Assembly (NCBI GenBank): GCA_032718475.1
Contig: JAUCBJ010005701.1
Location: 1-64,000, forward strand
Length of the DNA stretch: 64,000 nt
Reading direction: 5' to 3'
Source of the DNA: Nemertoderma westbladi
Lineage: Eukaryota > Xenacoelomorpha > Nemertodermatida > Nemertodermatidae
Part shown: piece after piece, positions 11,601 through 20,403 of the stretch
How positions within the stretch are numbered: the first letter of the stretch is position 1
How the letters are laid out: every line of letters starts with the position of its first letter
Notes under the pieces: model-generated
Databases searched by the model: none
What the model saw: only the letters and a program-made list of their open reading frames with translations
What the model was told of the DNA's origin: nothing
Program-made: the position numbers and the translations under genes

Positions 11601-14119
11601 CCAGGGGTACGTTTTCCCACAAAAAACATAATTATGCTTAATTTCTGTAACAGTATGAGTGTGAGAAATAGAAATATAAACATAAACAATAAGTTAATAC
11701 CGGTAGTACTTACTTGTTATCCTATCATCAAAAAATTGGGTACTTAAATTTTATTGAAAATCAATAAAAACAATTAGGTACTGTAGGCCTAATGATCAAC
11801 AAAATTTCAAAATAATGGAGGAATGAATAATTATGTATATCGTATATCGTTAGTATATCGTTACTACTATTAACATTATTGAAAAACGATATTGCAGAGG
11901 GTAAAACAACTTTGAATATACGACTAGGATGCCACTCAGGGCCGGTGGTGGCGGGGGTTGTGGGATTGAAGATGCCACGATATTGTCTGTTCGGAGCCGC
12001 GGTGCCCGTTGCTAACCGAATGGAATCTACATCTGAAACTATGAAGATTCACATTCATGAGAGCACCAAGGCACTACTAGAGAAACGGGGTTACGATCTT
12101 CAGGTATGTATCGTGTACGTGAGCTGTAAGATTAGCTGTCGGAAGTCGGTACAAATAGGTCCAATATTATTACATTATAGAAGTATTTCGTATTAAAATT
12201 TTTCAATAATCTTTAAGTAATTGTGAGTATTTTTGTAACAAAATCTTAGAGTAGGAAGTTATGGATTCCAAACAATACACCATAATGTTCAACATATTTC
12301 CTCAACTTTGTTATACTTATTTCACCGGCGTTTTTCGTATTATAACTCAGTTCATTTCAATCATACAGTATGTGCTGTTCTTAATGTAGATAGTTTGTAT
12401 AAAACTGCTCGAATTACATTATAACAGAAAAACAAGGTTTAAATCTTCTTTAACTCAACTTTAGTGTGATTAAGAACGATACTTTAAATCTCGAATAGGA
12501 CTTAGATCCTGAGTGTATATACTCTGCGCAATAATGCCCAAAATGCAAAAAAGCCCCCCAAAATGGGCCAAAATTTCGGTTAAACAGTACCAGTTTCCTC
12601 TGGAGAGTATAGTTTCCAGTTTAATCCGGGGGACCGCAACCAAAAATACAGTAAATCATAACACATTGTGCGTAATCCCTGTTCTAACTCCGATTAACAA
12701 ATTGAAACCGGCACGATTTTAATAAGTTTATAAACTTGTGACTTTCATTTATTTCGTAGAAACAGCGTTCTGTTTAGTTGTAAGGATCAAGGATGGGAAA
12801 TGTATTTTCGAATAAAACTTGAAATGGAGTTGTTACATTACCTAAAGGGATAATAATTGAATAATTGGCCTGTAGTATTAAAAATAAAAAATTACTTATT
12901 CAATCCCCAACTCAGCATTCTGCCGATCTACTGTAGAAGGAAAGTTCCACTTGACATACTGTAACCGTAACTTTATCAGATTCTAGTTCTTGGCTTGGTC
13001 CCATCCACCTACTGTAGCCCAGTTCTGGTTTGAGAAAAAAGTTTGTTTCAAAAGTTATATTATCAACCTTATTCTTACAAGTGTCTTTCTTATCATTTCC
13101 ATCTCATATCCTTTTTGTGTTATCCAGTTTCGCGATCTATAGCGTATCTATCTATTGCTACTTTTTTCTCACATTCTTCTCATATCTTTTCCGTGAAAAG
13201 CGTTTCTACTGTATTTATGGTCTCCTAGAATAATATTGACAACAGATGCACCATTTCTGGATTAGTATGTATTAATTTTACTGTCCGCCCCCCGCGCCCC
13301 CCCTCCGCCCCCCCCACCCCAAATTATTTTTCTACAAATCTTAATGAGATTGCATGAAATTTGAAACAGCGATACTGTAGTATAACCTACAGTAGCTCCT
13401 CTTATAAAGACCCGTTCACCCTCACTGCTGCGTGAACGGTAAACTACACCTTGACAGGTAGTTTTGACCCAATGTTTAGTCTAGGTGTTTAGGTTTATGT
13501 TGCGGTAAGCCAGCGGTACTCGATAACCGGTGGTCTATATGTTCAAGTTAATCAACAGTCTAGACGATCATTTTACTAACATTATTTCATTGGGCTGCGG
13601 TAAACTTCGCGGTGTACCGCACAACTACTGTACATGTTGGGTCGTTCCCAGTCAACGGTAATCCAAATAATTTACCGCTCAAACACCTCTTGTATGTTAC
13701 CTTAGAGTCGTTCACACTCAGCGGTGTACCGCTGGCCCTGCGGAACACCATGAGGTGTAACGTTTCGTTGGATGTTTACAGGCCTTTAGTTGGAGAATGG
13801 AGAGGTAGAATCTTTATTTTTGCTTTCAATCTCTAGATACAAGTGTATCCGTAGATATTCGGTAGTTAGACAGTATATAATTTGAGAGTAGTAGAATGAG
13901 CAGCTACCATGGCCCTGGCTGCAGCTACATATATCAGCTCAACCAAGATATTTAAAAAAGTAAGCGACTTTAAAAGTGAAAACCTTTTAATTTTAGGCTC
14001 GAAGTGAAAACCTGGAAGAACATGGTATTTCTGTACCAACATACTGGCTGATGGGCAAGAAAGGATTTCGTCCCGCAAATGTTGATTTTGAGCAAATTGT
14101 TCGTGATGTTTCCCAATAA
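2594..14119 (+). CDS. Guanylate cyclase, atypical soluble type: last five exons (gene level)
   Basis: Joining 2594-2691, 3049-3130, 11490-11606, 11898-12103 and 13997-14119 gives 207 codons of a class III nucleotide cyclase domain followed by a short tail and a TAA. Every junction has GT..AG ends and the phases agree. The product should make cGMP from GTP. Seen: the metal-binding Asp in IFSDVVGFT, the second metal Asp in VETIGDAYM, the guanine-selecting Glu in VETIG, and KMPRYCLFG. The string NHAE..LDL..A...LKDP and MESTS..MK.HI.ESTK resemble what I know of insect Gyc-88E/89D proteins, haem-domain cyclases often linked to oxygen sensing; a receptor cyclase is the main alternative. Oddity: the Asn that normally stabilises the transition state (G-x-x-V-N-x-A-S-R) is replaced by Pro (GAAVPVANR), while the Arg is kept. 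Regulatory domains must lie upstream of the window. Confidence 0.85.
3049..3130 (+). CDS. Guanylate cyclase exon: dimer helix and VETIG
   Basis: The acceptor is CCACAG at 3043-3048 and the donor GTGAGT starts at 3131. It encodes [22 protein letters not shown] plus the first base of a Gly codon. The Glu of VETI is the usual base-recognition residue of guanylate cyclases. The next intron is about 8.4 kb long and holds the satellite and EF-Ts. Confidence 0.87.
3590..3786 (+). repeat. Degenerate outer units of the 39-bp satellite
   Basis: Diverged units built on 'cagtggaaat(a)caag' recur about every 35-60 bases (near 3606, 3649, 3687, 3720 and 3757). They are the decayed edge of the array that starts in earnest at 3942. 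Confidence 0.65.
3787..3941. mobile_element. Short insertion in the satellite edge, possible hAT-like fragment
   Basis: This 155-bp block is unrelated to the 39-bp unit on either side. It begins cagtGCCGGATTAAG, like the CAGTG/GCCGG starts of many hAT-family ends. No matching inverted end is visible at the right side, so the class is a guess. Confidence 0.3.
3942..8067 (+). repeat. 39-bp satellite array with higher-order structure
   Basis: About 100 tandem copies of a 39-bp unit (CTACAGTGGAAATACAAG.. then ATGTGTCTAGCTGAATGTAGC). Two longer unit types recur: one with six extra bases (CGAGAC, about 45 bp) and one with CACTCTAGCTGTATG in place of CTGAATG (47 bp). Marker units show a block duplication with a 773-base offset (the 'ctatag' unit at about 4772 and again at 5545). 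Because 39 is a multiple of 3, long open frames appear on both strands; they are artefacts. The array sits inside the large cyclase intron. Confidence 0.95.
8068..8696. other. Intron DNA without recognised features
   Basis: AT-rich sequence between the satellite and the SINE. A 79-codon minus-strand ORF at 8230-8469 shows no known motif. Confidence 0.4.
8737..8809. repeat. Two tandem copies of a 36-bp GC-rich unit
   Basis: The string CTGCTACCCGMGGGTAGGGG with its 3' extension occurs at 8737-8772 and 8773-8809 in direct order. Each copy contains the palindrome CTACCCG(C/A)GGGTAG. Confidence 0.75.
8803..8948 (-). mobile_element. tRNA-derived SINE (family 1)
   Basis: On the minus strand the sequence begins GGCGGGGTAGCTCAGTTGGT, with an A-box like that of a tRNA, and has a B-box-like GGTTCAGCCC about 45 bases later. 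CCCCGCC pairs with the first seven bases, but the anticodon and T stems do not fold, so it is not a tRNA gene. After the head comes a body with CTTTCATCC, then GGGGTCGATAAAATGAGTAC, a string also recognisable in the other SINEs here. Confidence 0.7.
8951..9005. repeat. (TA)n-rich microsatellite
   Basis: Imperfect TATATA/GTATAT repeats follow the SINE head directly. Confidence 0.7.
9006..9288. other. 3' flank of EF-Ts
   Basis: AT-rich, with an (ATT)n run near 9099-9113. No long A tract marks the end of a retrocopy. Confidence 0.4.
9289..10488 (-). CDS. TSFM: Elongation factor Ts, mitochondrial (intronless)
   Basis: A 399-codon uninterrupted frame, ATG at 10486-10488 and stop at 9289-9291. 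EF-Ts is the nucleotide-exchange factor that recycles EF-Tu in mitochondria. Seen: an Arg/Ser-rich N-terminus (about 1-40) suited to mitochondrial import; EF-Ts signature 1, [16 protein letters not shown] (53-68); signature 2, [10 protein letters not shown] (120-129); [10 protein letters not shown] (190-199); and a final EF-Ts strand region ending [10 protein letters not shown] (389-398). Between the core and the C-terminal piece lies a hydrophilic insert (about 262-350) with heptads of PLPADNQ type. This makes the protein longer than human TSFM, 325 residues as I recall. The gene lies antisense inside the cyclase intron. No introns in a gene that usually has several suggests a retrocopy or intron loss, but the frame is intact and the motifs are conserved. 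Confidence 0.93.
   Translation of the reverse strand: MLSSLFRARSTISYLATKRNLCVKPRIPQSVPVVRSETDTKGRGSLKAAVTELRRRTGYPILECRKALVRFEGDVGAAELYLQSEALARGWDKANRVVGRSMGCGLVGVTSADRFSALVELNCETDFVAKTSKFNRLVATALETVAGNIGKRIKVEETGKVYLEENELLGMKLEGKTLGDLIALEIGSLGENIRLNRAVVLPKADGISAQFGAHPSSVKDRNRCIGRFAAVVHYRNIKQQRLGSISQQLCTHIIGMNPASLDRIEGELSDNSDCMSDNAVSQPLPADNQPLPADNQPLPAHNQPLPADSQSLPADRQSQPTDSQSHPADSLSGAPLQPATNGDPPDDDDLVKLSLLDLNNETALLHQRFLMEDNLTVAELCDKYSIEIVDFHRMQCNET
9515..9655 (-). repeat. 21-bp coding minisatellite in the EF-Ts gene
   Basis: About seven copies of a 21-bp unit (plus strand ..CTGATTGTCTGCTGGGAGGGG) encode Q-(P/S)-L-P-A-D-(N/S) heptads in the EF-Ts minus-strand frame. Units vary by single bases but keep the length, so the frame is preserved. 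Confidence 0.9.
10489..11489. other. 5' flank of EF-Ts within the cyclase intron
   Basis: This must hold the EF-Ts promoter, but I see no definite motif. The stretch 10640-10980 is unusually rich in CTGCAG, GTAC and GGCTGTA strings, suggesting decayed simple repeats. Homopolymer tracts sit at 11249-11262 (C) and 11345-11372 (G). Confidence 0.35.
11345..11372. repeat. 28-base G tract
   Basis: Twenty-eight consecutive G on the plus strand followed by GGT repeats, with a 14-base C tract about 80 bases upstream. Confidence 0.95.
11490..11606 (+). CDS. Guanylate cyclase exon: second metal-binding motif
   Basis: The acceptor is CCATAG before 11490 and the donor GTACGT starts at 11607. The exon completes [11 protein letters not shown] with the second metal aspartate, then a His-containing helix ending in LKDPR. 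It leaves one base of a Glu codon for the next exon. Confidence 0.87.
11898..12103 (+). CDS. Guanylate cyclase exon: catalytic core with Asn-to-Pro change
   Basis: The acceptor TTGCAG ends at 11897 and the donor GTATGT starts at 12104. It encodes 68 residues: [26 protein letters not shown], then [12 protein letters not shown] and a [12 protein letters not shown] helix. In typical homodimeric cyclases this strand reads GDTVNTASRMES. Here the Asn position is Pro (codon CCC near 12006) and the preceding Asp-Thr is Ala-Ala. Reading in phase with both neighbours makes a sequencing frameshift unlikely. Confidence 0.88.
12587..12705 (+). mobile_element. 3' part of a tRNA-derived SINE (family 2)
   Basis: Matches the tail of the SINE at 46345-46610: CAGTTTCCTCTGG(A/G)GAGT, then GGGGACCGCA, then TTGTGCGTAATCCCTG. 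The tRNA-like head is missing. Confidence 0.6.
13408..13736. repeat. Cluster of short hairpins with CGTTCAC/GCGGTGTACCGC motifs
   Basis: CCGTTCAC (13412-13419) pairs with GTGAACGG (13432-13439). GCGGTGTACCGC occurs near 13610 and within 13719-13734, where CAGCGGT pairs with ACCGCTG. GTTCAC(C/A)CTCA occurs at 13414 and about 13709 in the same orientation. It may be a decayed small DNA transposon. Confidence 0.35.
13997..14119 (+). CDS. Guanylate cyclase terminal exon
   Basis: The acceptor is TTTTAG ending at 13996 and the stop is TAA at 14117-14119. The 40 residues include [10 protein letters not shown], the usual end of the last strand in cyclase domains, then a short acidic/hydrophobic tail. 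There is no long C-terminal extension of the kind seen in insect Gyc-88E. Confidence 0.85.
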   Translation, partial: ARSENLEEHGISVPTYWLMGKKGFRPANVDFEQIVRDVSQ

Positions 14120-14419
14120 GGAATACATTCCCTCTATGTTTCCCAATAAGGAATTCATTCCTACTAAGATGTATTCAGCTTCATTCAGCTGTTTTCTTGA
14201 GAGAACACATTTATTTTCTGTTGTAATTAGAAGATATTTTATGTATGATCACGTACAGTATCTAAATGTTTTATAAATGTTTAACTTACTGTATGGTGTA
14301 ACAATGCGGCAACGTTGAGTAAAACTATTTACATCATTGTATGAAAAGCAGCAATTTGCAGCGATATTACCCGAGTGTATTTATGTACCGAGCGAGCGCA
14401 ACGAGGGAGTTTCACATAA

Positions 14420-14425
14420 AATAAA
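14420..14425 (+). terminator. Candidate polyadenylation signal of the cyclase gene
   Basis: AATAAA lies about 300 bases after the cyclase stop codon. Other AATAAA-like strings exist in this AT-rich DNA, so the choice is provisional. Confidence 0.3.
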
Positions 14426-14687
14426 GAAGTTTATTTAATGCCAAATATAGCCTTTTCAACCAATAATCTACGTAATTTTACTAACTTATGTCAGCTTATA
14501 GGCGTTCTGAACGTTAATAATCTATTAATTTTCATATTATATATTAATGATTGTATTTTATGTAACACTCATACACTCATATTATTTGTTCATTATCTAC
14601 TCTTTTAATGTTATCCGAGTACTGTACTCATACTCATAACAATTTTAATATTAGACATTTCAAATGTTAAACTAGGTTATTCAGATA

Positions 14688-14716
<29 letters not shown>
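14688..14716. repeat. 29-base G tract
   Basis: Uninterrupted run of G on the plus strand, flanked by AT-rich sequence. Confidence 0.95.
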
Positions 14717-14719
<3 letters not shown>

Positions 14720-15157
14720 GGACGCAGTATAAATTCATCCCTCTCCAGGGGAAATTCGACGCAAATAACAGATGATTACTCTCAAAAATAAATCTGTAAC
14801 CCGTTCTATTGTATTTAGTTTATTGTTTTGGTTAAAATAACGTGCCGTTGTAACCTGCTCCTTTCCCTAAATTTAGAATTTAACATTGAGGCGGAATATT
14901 AATTCGCCAATGCTGGTTTTGCATCCAGTTTCCGCCCCATGTCTCCGGTTATTACGAAATAATTAAACTAAATTTTGTGCACTTATGAGCAATGTTAAGT
15001 GATGAAAAATAAACCTTCGGTAATTTATTTGAAACAACTAATTTGCACATTCCAAAGTAATTAGTAGTCACACCTTTACTTTTGTAAATATCTTGTAATA
15101 TCAAAACTATCCAATAGAGTAATAGAGTTCGTTTCATTTATTTTTTTTGGTGGTGGT

Positions 15158-15184
15158 GGGGGGGGGGGGGGGGGGGGGGGGGGG
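15158..15184. repeat. 27-base G tract
   Basis: Run of G preceded by TTTTTTTTGGTGGTGGT. It resembles the GGT-flanked tract at 11345-11372. Confidence 0.95.
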
Positions 15185-16235
15185 CATCAGAACATGGAAG
15201 TGTGCATACCATGAATGCGTTTATTTTAATATCTATGTGTATAAGTAAATTCGTTGTTAAATATTAAAGTTAATTTCTATTCAATTACATAAAATTTGTA
15301 TTTATGAATAATAATGAATTGTGTATAATTGATTTTATTCACATGGTAGCACAAAATGTAAATCTATCCCCTAACCTGATTAGTCACAACGATATATTTA
15401 ATGTTTGTTATTGTGAACTTTTAATGGACACCATGCACATTAACAAAGTAATAATGAAGATCACAATAAAGTCAATCGCGCTTGTAATAAAAAAATTATA
15501 TATCTTGAAGTCTATCTTCCGTAATTAATTCCTTCCATAAGAAATTTGAATTAATTGACCAGAAACAAAAACATTGACCAGAAACAAAACATTTTCATTG
15601 TAATGGTTACATTTGTAGTCAATAAGTCTCTTTCAATATGAGGTAGTGGGCGTTACATCACAGAGCCCAGTTTGAAACTTTCAATCTAATTTTCTGCTAA
15701 TATAGATTCTCAACCCGTTTCCTAATACTTTCCAAGTATCTCAAATGTGGAGCAGGTGGTGTCCACTTATTAATCGTGATTACTATATGAATATCGTGAT
15801 ATGAATCCATAATGACAAGGTAAGAGGTTTCGTGTGTATAGTAATGTGTCATGTGAAACTGCGTGTAGTATAGTAACTCTAGTATAAGCAGCTACGGGGG
15901 AGTTATAATAATTAATACATTGATAAAACAGATGCCATTTGCATATTATAATATGCACTGTAGCCCCAGCTTAATAATGGAATAACTTAAAGTAATTACT
16001 CAAACGATTGCGATGCCATGCATTGCATGCATAAATTCATATTGCAACAAGGCAGTTCATTTGTAACATAACGGGATCAGTTAATGAATAAAAGGGCCAC
16101 CAATTAATGTCACACTAAAACTGATGACAATTTTACTAAAATAAATTATAGAAACAAATATAAATAATGACACCCCAAAAATTATTCGGCACCAAATTTT
16201 ACAAATTAATGCGAGAATCTTTTAGGCTGGTTAAT

Positions 16236-16735
16236 CCAAGGAATACCTGTTCTCCACAATATGGGTGATCTTCCATAGTAAACCCTTCCACTCTGTTTCT
16301 TAAAAGAATGCCTGTTCACCACCATATGGGTGATCTTCCACAGTAAACCCCCCCCCACTCTGTTTCCTAAAGGAATGCCTGTTCACCACCATGGGTGATC
16401 TTCCACAGTAAACCCCCCCACTCTGTTTCCTAAAGGAATGCCAGTTCACCACCTTGGGTGATCTTCCACAGTAAACCCAGCCACTCTGGTTCCGAAAGGA
16501 ATGCCTGTTCACCACCATGCGTGATCTTCCACTCTGGTTCCAATAGGAATGCCTGTTCACCACCGTGGGTGATCTTCCACAGTAAACCCTTCCACTCTGT
16601 TTCCTAAACAAAGCAATGCCTGTTCACCACCATGGGTGATCTTCCACAGTAAACCCTACCACTCTGGTTCCTAAAGGAATGCATGTTCACAACCATGGGT
16701 GATCTTCCACAGTAAACCCTTCCTCTCTGTTTCCC
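16236..16735. repeat. 63-bp minisatellite
   Basis: About eight imperfect copies of a unit with GGAATGCCTGTTCACCACCA, then GGGTGATCTTCCACAGTAAA, then a C-rich link and CACTCTGTTTCCTAAA. One copy, near 16528, lacks the CAGTAAACCC part. The minus-strand ORF at 16300-16611 is a by-product. Confidence 0.9.
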
Positions 16736-16737
16736 AA

Positions 16738-16890
16738 GTTGCCTTGGTTCCCATTTATCGAACAGTTAAGGATGAAAGCCAGGGTTGGGCTAGGCTGCTT
16801 CATTTAAAGGACTGCTCCATCTAAGGATCGAATCAGAGCCTCATAATTGGAAGCCCAGTAATGTCACCACTAGACTAAGCTGCTGCTTAC
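16738..16890 (-). mobile_element. tRNA-derived SINE (family 3)
   Basis: On the minus strand the head has TAGTCTAGTGGTGAC, like a tRNA A-box, and TGATTCGATCC, a good B-box. The body includes CCTGGCTTTCATCCTTAACT and a GATAAATGGGAACC string related to the body of the other SINEs in this window. Confidence 0.7.
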
Positions 16891-16976
16891 AATCCTACAA
16901 AAATCGTAATGGTTTTTCCAAAAAACAATTATCAATATCAAAAAAACGAATGTCCCAATTCTAATTACTACGACTA

Positions 16977-19258
16977 CTAGGTCGAGCGAACTCGGACAGT
17001 GGAAATGAGATCCTTCCAGGCTTCCCGATTCTCCATGATAGTTGTCGCAATTTCGTTTCTCCCAAGTTCAGTATCCCTTTCAAGTTGATCTATATATGTT
17101 ATGGCTGGTCGTCCACGACTACGCTTTCCATGAGTTGGTTGCCAGAGAAGTAGATCTGGTATGACCTCGTCTTTACCTCGCCAGCAGCAGTGCCCATTGA
17201 ATCTTAATATGCGTTCACGGAGGGTGGTTGATACAGGTGGTATTGTACCATAAAGCTCGGAGTGTGTCATGTGTTGTCTCCAGCTGATGTTTAGGGCTGC
17301 CCTTAGTAGTCTTGTGTAGCAACCATCAATTCGTTGTTCAAGTAATTTAGTCAGTGTCCAGGTCTCACCCCCGTATAAAAATACACTTTCCACTGTGGCT
17401 CGAAAGAACTTAATCTTCAGGTGCCTGGGGAGATCTGATTTCCAGATGGTATCCATTTTTGATAGAGCTACCCAAGCCTTTGCTTTCCTAACTTCCTTGT
17501 CCTTTTTGCTACTCTCTCTCCATGATTCAAGGTACTGGAAGTCATCGACCTTCCTTAGTTGATTATTATCAATGGTTGTCAAGTTTCCATCAACATTAAA
17601 GGTCATGAATTCGGTCTTGGTAGCATTTATATGCAATCCAACCTCCTTAGCAGCCCTCTCCACTTTATTTAATAGAAGCTGTGCATCTGCTAGCGTATTA
17701 GAGAGCATGGCGATGTCATACGCAAAGTCGGTGTCTGTGACTGTAGTTGCAGGATATCCACTACTTCTGCGTTCTTGAAGTGTGAACCCAGATCTTCACC
17801 CTTTGTGGCCGTCCTCATTGCGTAATCCAGCACAATTACAAATAGTAATGGTGCTAATGTGTCACCTTGAAGTACGCCATCCAGGATTGAGAAAAACTCA
17901 GTTTCACCATCTGGTGAGAGTACCTGCGATTCTGTGTCACAATATAACAATCCAATGCCAACAACAATTACTTCTGGTACTCCATAAGCTCTTAGGATTT
18001 CAAGCATTTTACCTCTATGGATGGAGTCGAATGCCTTCTTGAAGTCCACAAAAGTCATGACTGCGGGGAGATTCTTTGACTAAATTCCTTCCATCAGTCT
18101 CCGTAGTGCAAGTATCTGAGCTATTGTTGATCTATTTGGTCGAAATCCGTTTTGGCTCTTACGCAGTAGTTTCTCTATGTGAGTTCTAATCCTATATAGA
18201 ATCATTTTATTGTATATTTTGGCAGCTACCACAAGCAGACAGATCCCACGATAGTTTTTTGGTATGCCGAGGTCTCCTTTCTTGGGGAGTGGCTTTAGTT
18301 GACCTTTAGTCCAAATTGGTGGTGGCTTTTCCCCTTTTAACATCCGGTTGCAAACATTCAATAATGGTTTGTTTAGCACTCCGGTTTTCCATACCTCCGC
18401 TGGGATTTCATCTAATCCACTCGCTTTATTATTGGACATGCTTTTAATGCTTCTTTGGAGTTCGGCAGGTGTGAAGTGCCCTGTTTCTCTAGGTAGTGTC
18501 TTGTCATATATTTTCCTTGTAGGGCTGACCTCGAATTTTGGTGGCTGCCCAAGCAAGTTGCTGAAGTGATTTTTCCACTTCCCAACACGTTCTTCAGGAC
18601 TATCGGCTTTGAAGCGCCCCTTTGCACATCTTTTCCGACCAGATACCTCATTTACAGTTTGCCAGGTAAGTCTTGATTGTTGCTGTATGTGAGCAGTTGT
18701 AATTGCTTCAGTTTTATCCTGTATGTACTCTTCCTGGCTGATGTTGTAGGCCAATTTAAGATCGTCCTTAGCTTTCTCAACCTTGTTAATGTTTTCGGTT
18801 GTTGGTTGTTCGGTTTTAACTTTGTAGGCTATCTTAAGATCTTCTCTCTTACAAGTAACCTCAGAGTTTTGCCATCTCACATACTGTTTTCGTTTGGGTT
18901 TCTGGGGGATATGCCTCTTAGCTGATTCCTTGTGGGCTGTTATTATATTCTGGTATATTGATTCGGTGGACTGGTCTTCATCCATTGACTGAAGTGCTTC
19001 AAAGCGGTTTTAAACTTCTACTGTGTAAGCATCCTTTACTGCATTGTCAGTTCTGAGTTTCTCCCAGTCATAGTTGATTTGCTTGCTTTTCCTGGGTTTG
19101 CTGGCTCTTAAACTGAGTCTGATCTCTGCAGTCACAATTCTGTGGTCCGAACCAATTAGGTTGAACGAGCTGTATGCCTCGCAGTTGATCATGCTGTTTC
19201 TCCACTTTTTGTTTATAAGGATGTAATCCAGTTGTGCTTTGGTTCCATTAGGGTATTA
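16977..19258 (-). pseudogene. LINE A endonuclease end, reverse transcriptase and C-terminal region, decayed
   Basis: Pieces in order on the minus strand: endonuclease end (to about 19010); linker and RT motifs including NKASGLDEIP, NYRGICLL and NGFRPNRST (18985-18080), then a stop; VDFKKAFDSIHR and GVLQGDTLAPLLF (18058-17690); then in another frame the C-terminal region with a GGETWTLTK strand (17708-16977). The catalytic box reads FAYD (near 17725-17735), not FADD, and frames change at least twice, so the protein is inactive. The copy at 1619-2546 still has FADD. Confidence 0.85.
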
Positions 19259-19284
19259 AAAGGTCCATACTACTACTACTACTA

Positions 19285-20403
19285 CTAGGATCGGCATGCT
19301 GCATTGCAGCTGCATTTTAAAGAATGCTGTGCCGGCTTATCGAACAAATTGCACCGCCACAACTCCCTATCACCCATGATATTTGCTAGATCATCCGCAT
19401 CTTCAAGGCCAGTGTCCTTTAAGATGCGTCTCAAGAAAGTCATGGGCTGTCCACCATGCTTATTCACTCCATGAGGCTGCCAAAGTACAAGATTATGCAC
19501 TGGCTGGTCCTCACGGCGAAAGCAATGTCCTGCAAAGCGGAGGCGATTTTGTTCTAGTGTCAAGCTTGGGGGAACCAATGAGACACCTCCAATGTTATAT
19601 AGTGTCTCGTTGGAGATGTGTGCATTGTACTTGACACAATGAACCCGGCGTAGCATTCTTGTGAATGTGCAATCAAGAGATTTGGTGTCCTCAGCAGTTA
19701 GAGCCCAGCCTTGACTCCCATAGAGGAGTACTGGAACTACTGCTGCTCTAAATAATCGGACCTTAAGTTTCCGATTAATTCTCGATGACTTCCAAATCCT
19801 GGAAAGCCTATTCAAGGCTGCCCATGCCTTTCCCTTTCGTATTCGAAGGTCCTCACCTGACTTCCGGATCCATGATCCCAGGTAACAGAAGTCATCCACA
19901 TGCTCAAGCATACCATCTTTTGACCTTATGCTCATCCGATCAGAGACTTGCTGATCAGAGACTTTGGTCTTTCTGGAGTTAATAAAAAGACCAACACTAG
20001 AAGCAGCATGTTCTAATGAGCTGAGGAGCCGTTGGGCTCCCTCTAGTGATTCTGAGAGTACTCCTAAGTCATCAGCAAAGTCTAGATCAGTTAGGTACTT
20101 GGCAGGATTTCCTCTACTTCTGGAGCCAGTAGGTGGAGTTATCATCACCCCATCATCATTATGATGATCTAAGGACATGCGTAGAACATAGTCAACAACA
20201 ATTATGAACAAGAATGGTGCAAGTGTGTCTCCCTGGAGGACGCCCCATAACACTTCAAATGGTTCTGTGTCACCGTCAACAGTAGACACAAATGTTGTCG
20301 AATCATCGTATACTGATCTGATTGCTGCAATAATTTCATCAGGAATCCCATATATTGAAAGTATGCTGAACATACGTGAGCGAGAGAGTGAATGAAATGC
20401 CTT
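19285..20403 (-). CDS. LINE B polyprotein, C-terminal third (RT catalytic box onward)
   Basis: The frame continues from KAFHS just left of the insertion to a stop at 19285-19287, about 372 codons. It contains GVLQGDTLAPFLF, the catalytic LDFADDLGVLS, the palm/thumb region and a C-terminal domain with LLYGSQGWALT. Removing the inserted element and one copy of a TT dinucleotide keeps the phase with 23301-25501. The whole ORF would be about 1,100 codons. Confidence 0.88.
   Translation of the reverse strand, partial: KAFHSLSRSRMFSILSIYGIPDEIIAAIRSVYDDSTTFVSTVDGDTEPFEVLWGVLQGDTLAPFLFIIVVDYVLRMSLDHHNDDGVMITPPTGSRSRGNPAKYLTDLDFADDLGVLSESLEGAQRLLSSLEHAASSVGLFINSRKTKVSDQQVSDRMSIRSKDGMLEHVDDFCYLGSWIRKSGEDLRIRKGKAWAALNRLSRIWKSSRINRKLKVRLFRAAVVPVLLYGSQGWALTAEDTKSLDCTFTRMLRRVHCVKYNAHISNETLYNIGGVSLVPPSLTLEQNRLRFAGHCFRREDQPVHNLVLWQPHGVNKHGGQPMTFLRRILKDTGLEDADDLANIMGDRELWRCNLFDKPAQHSLKCSCNAACRS

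Larger units (their letters stand above)
12104..13996. other. Last cyclase intron
   Basis: Contains the SINE remnant at 12587-12705, a C-rich stretch near 13286-13319 and the hairpin cluster at 13408-13736. The rest is AT-rich with no coding signal. Confidence 0.5.
14120..16235. other. Downstream flank, AT-rich
   Basis: Holds two long G tracts (14688-14716 and 15158-15184) and a 13-base match (GATTCTCAACCCG, about 15705) to the inverted end of the element at 20404-23300. The ORF at 15304-15528 has no recognisable motif. Confidence 0.4.

Noticed and set aside
16300-16611. 103-codon minus-strand ORF
   Set aside because: It translates the 63-bp minisatellite.
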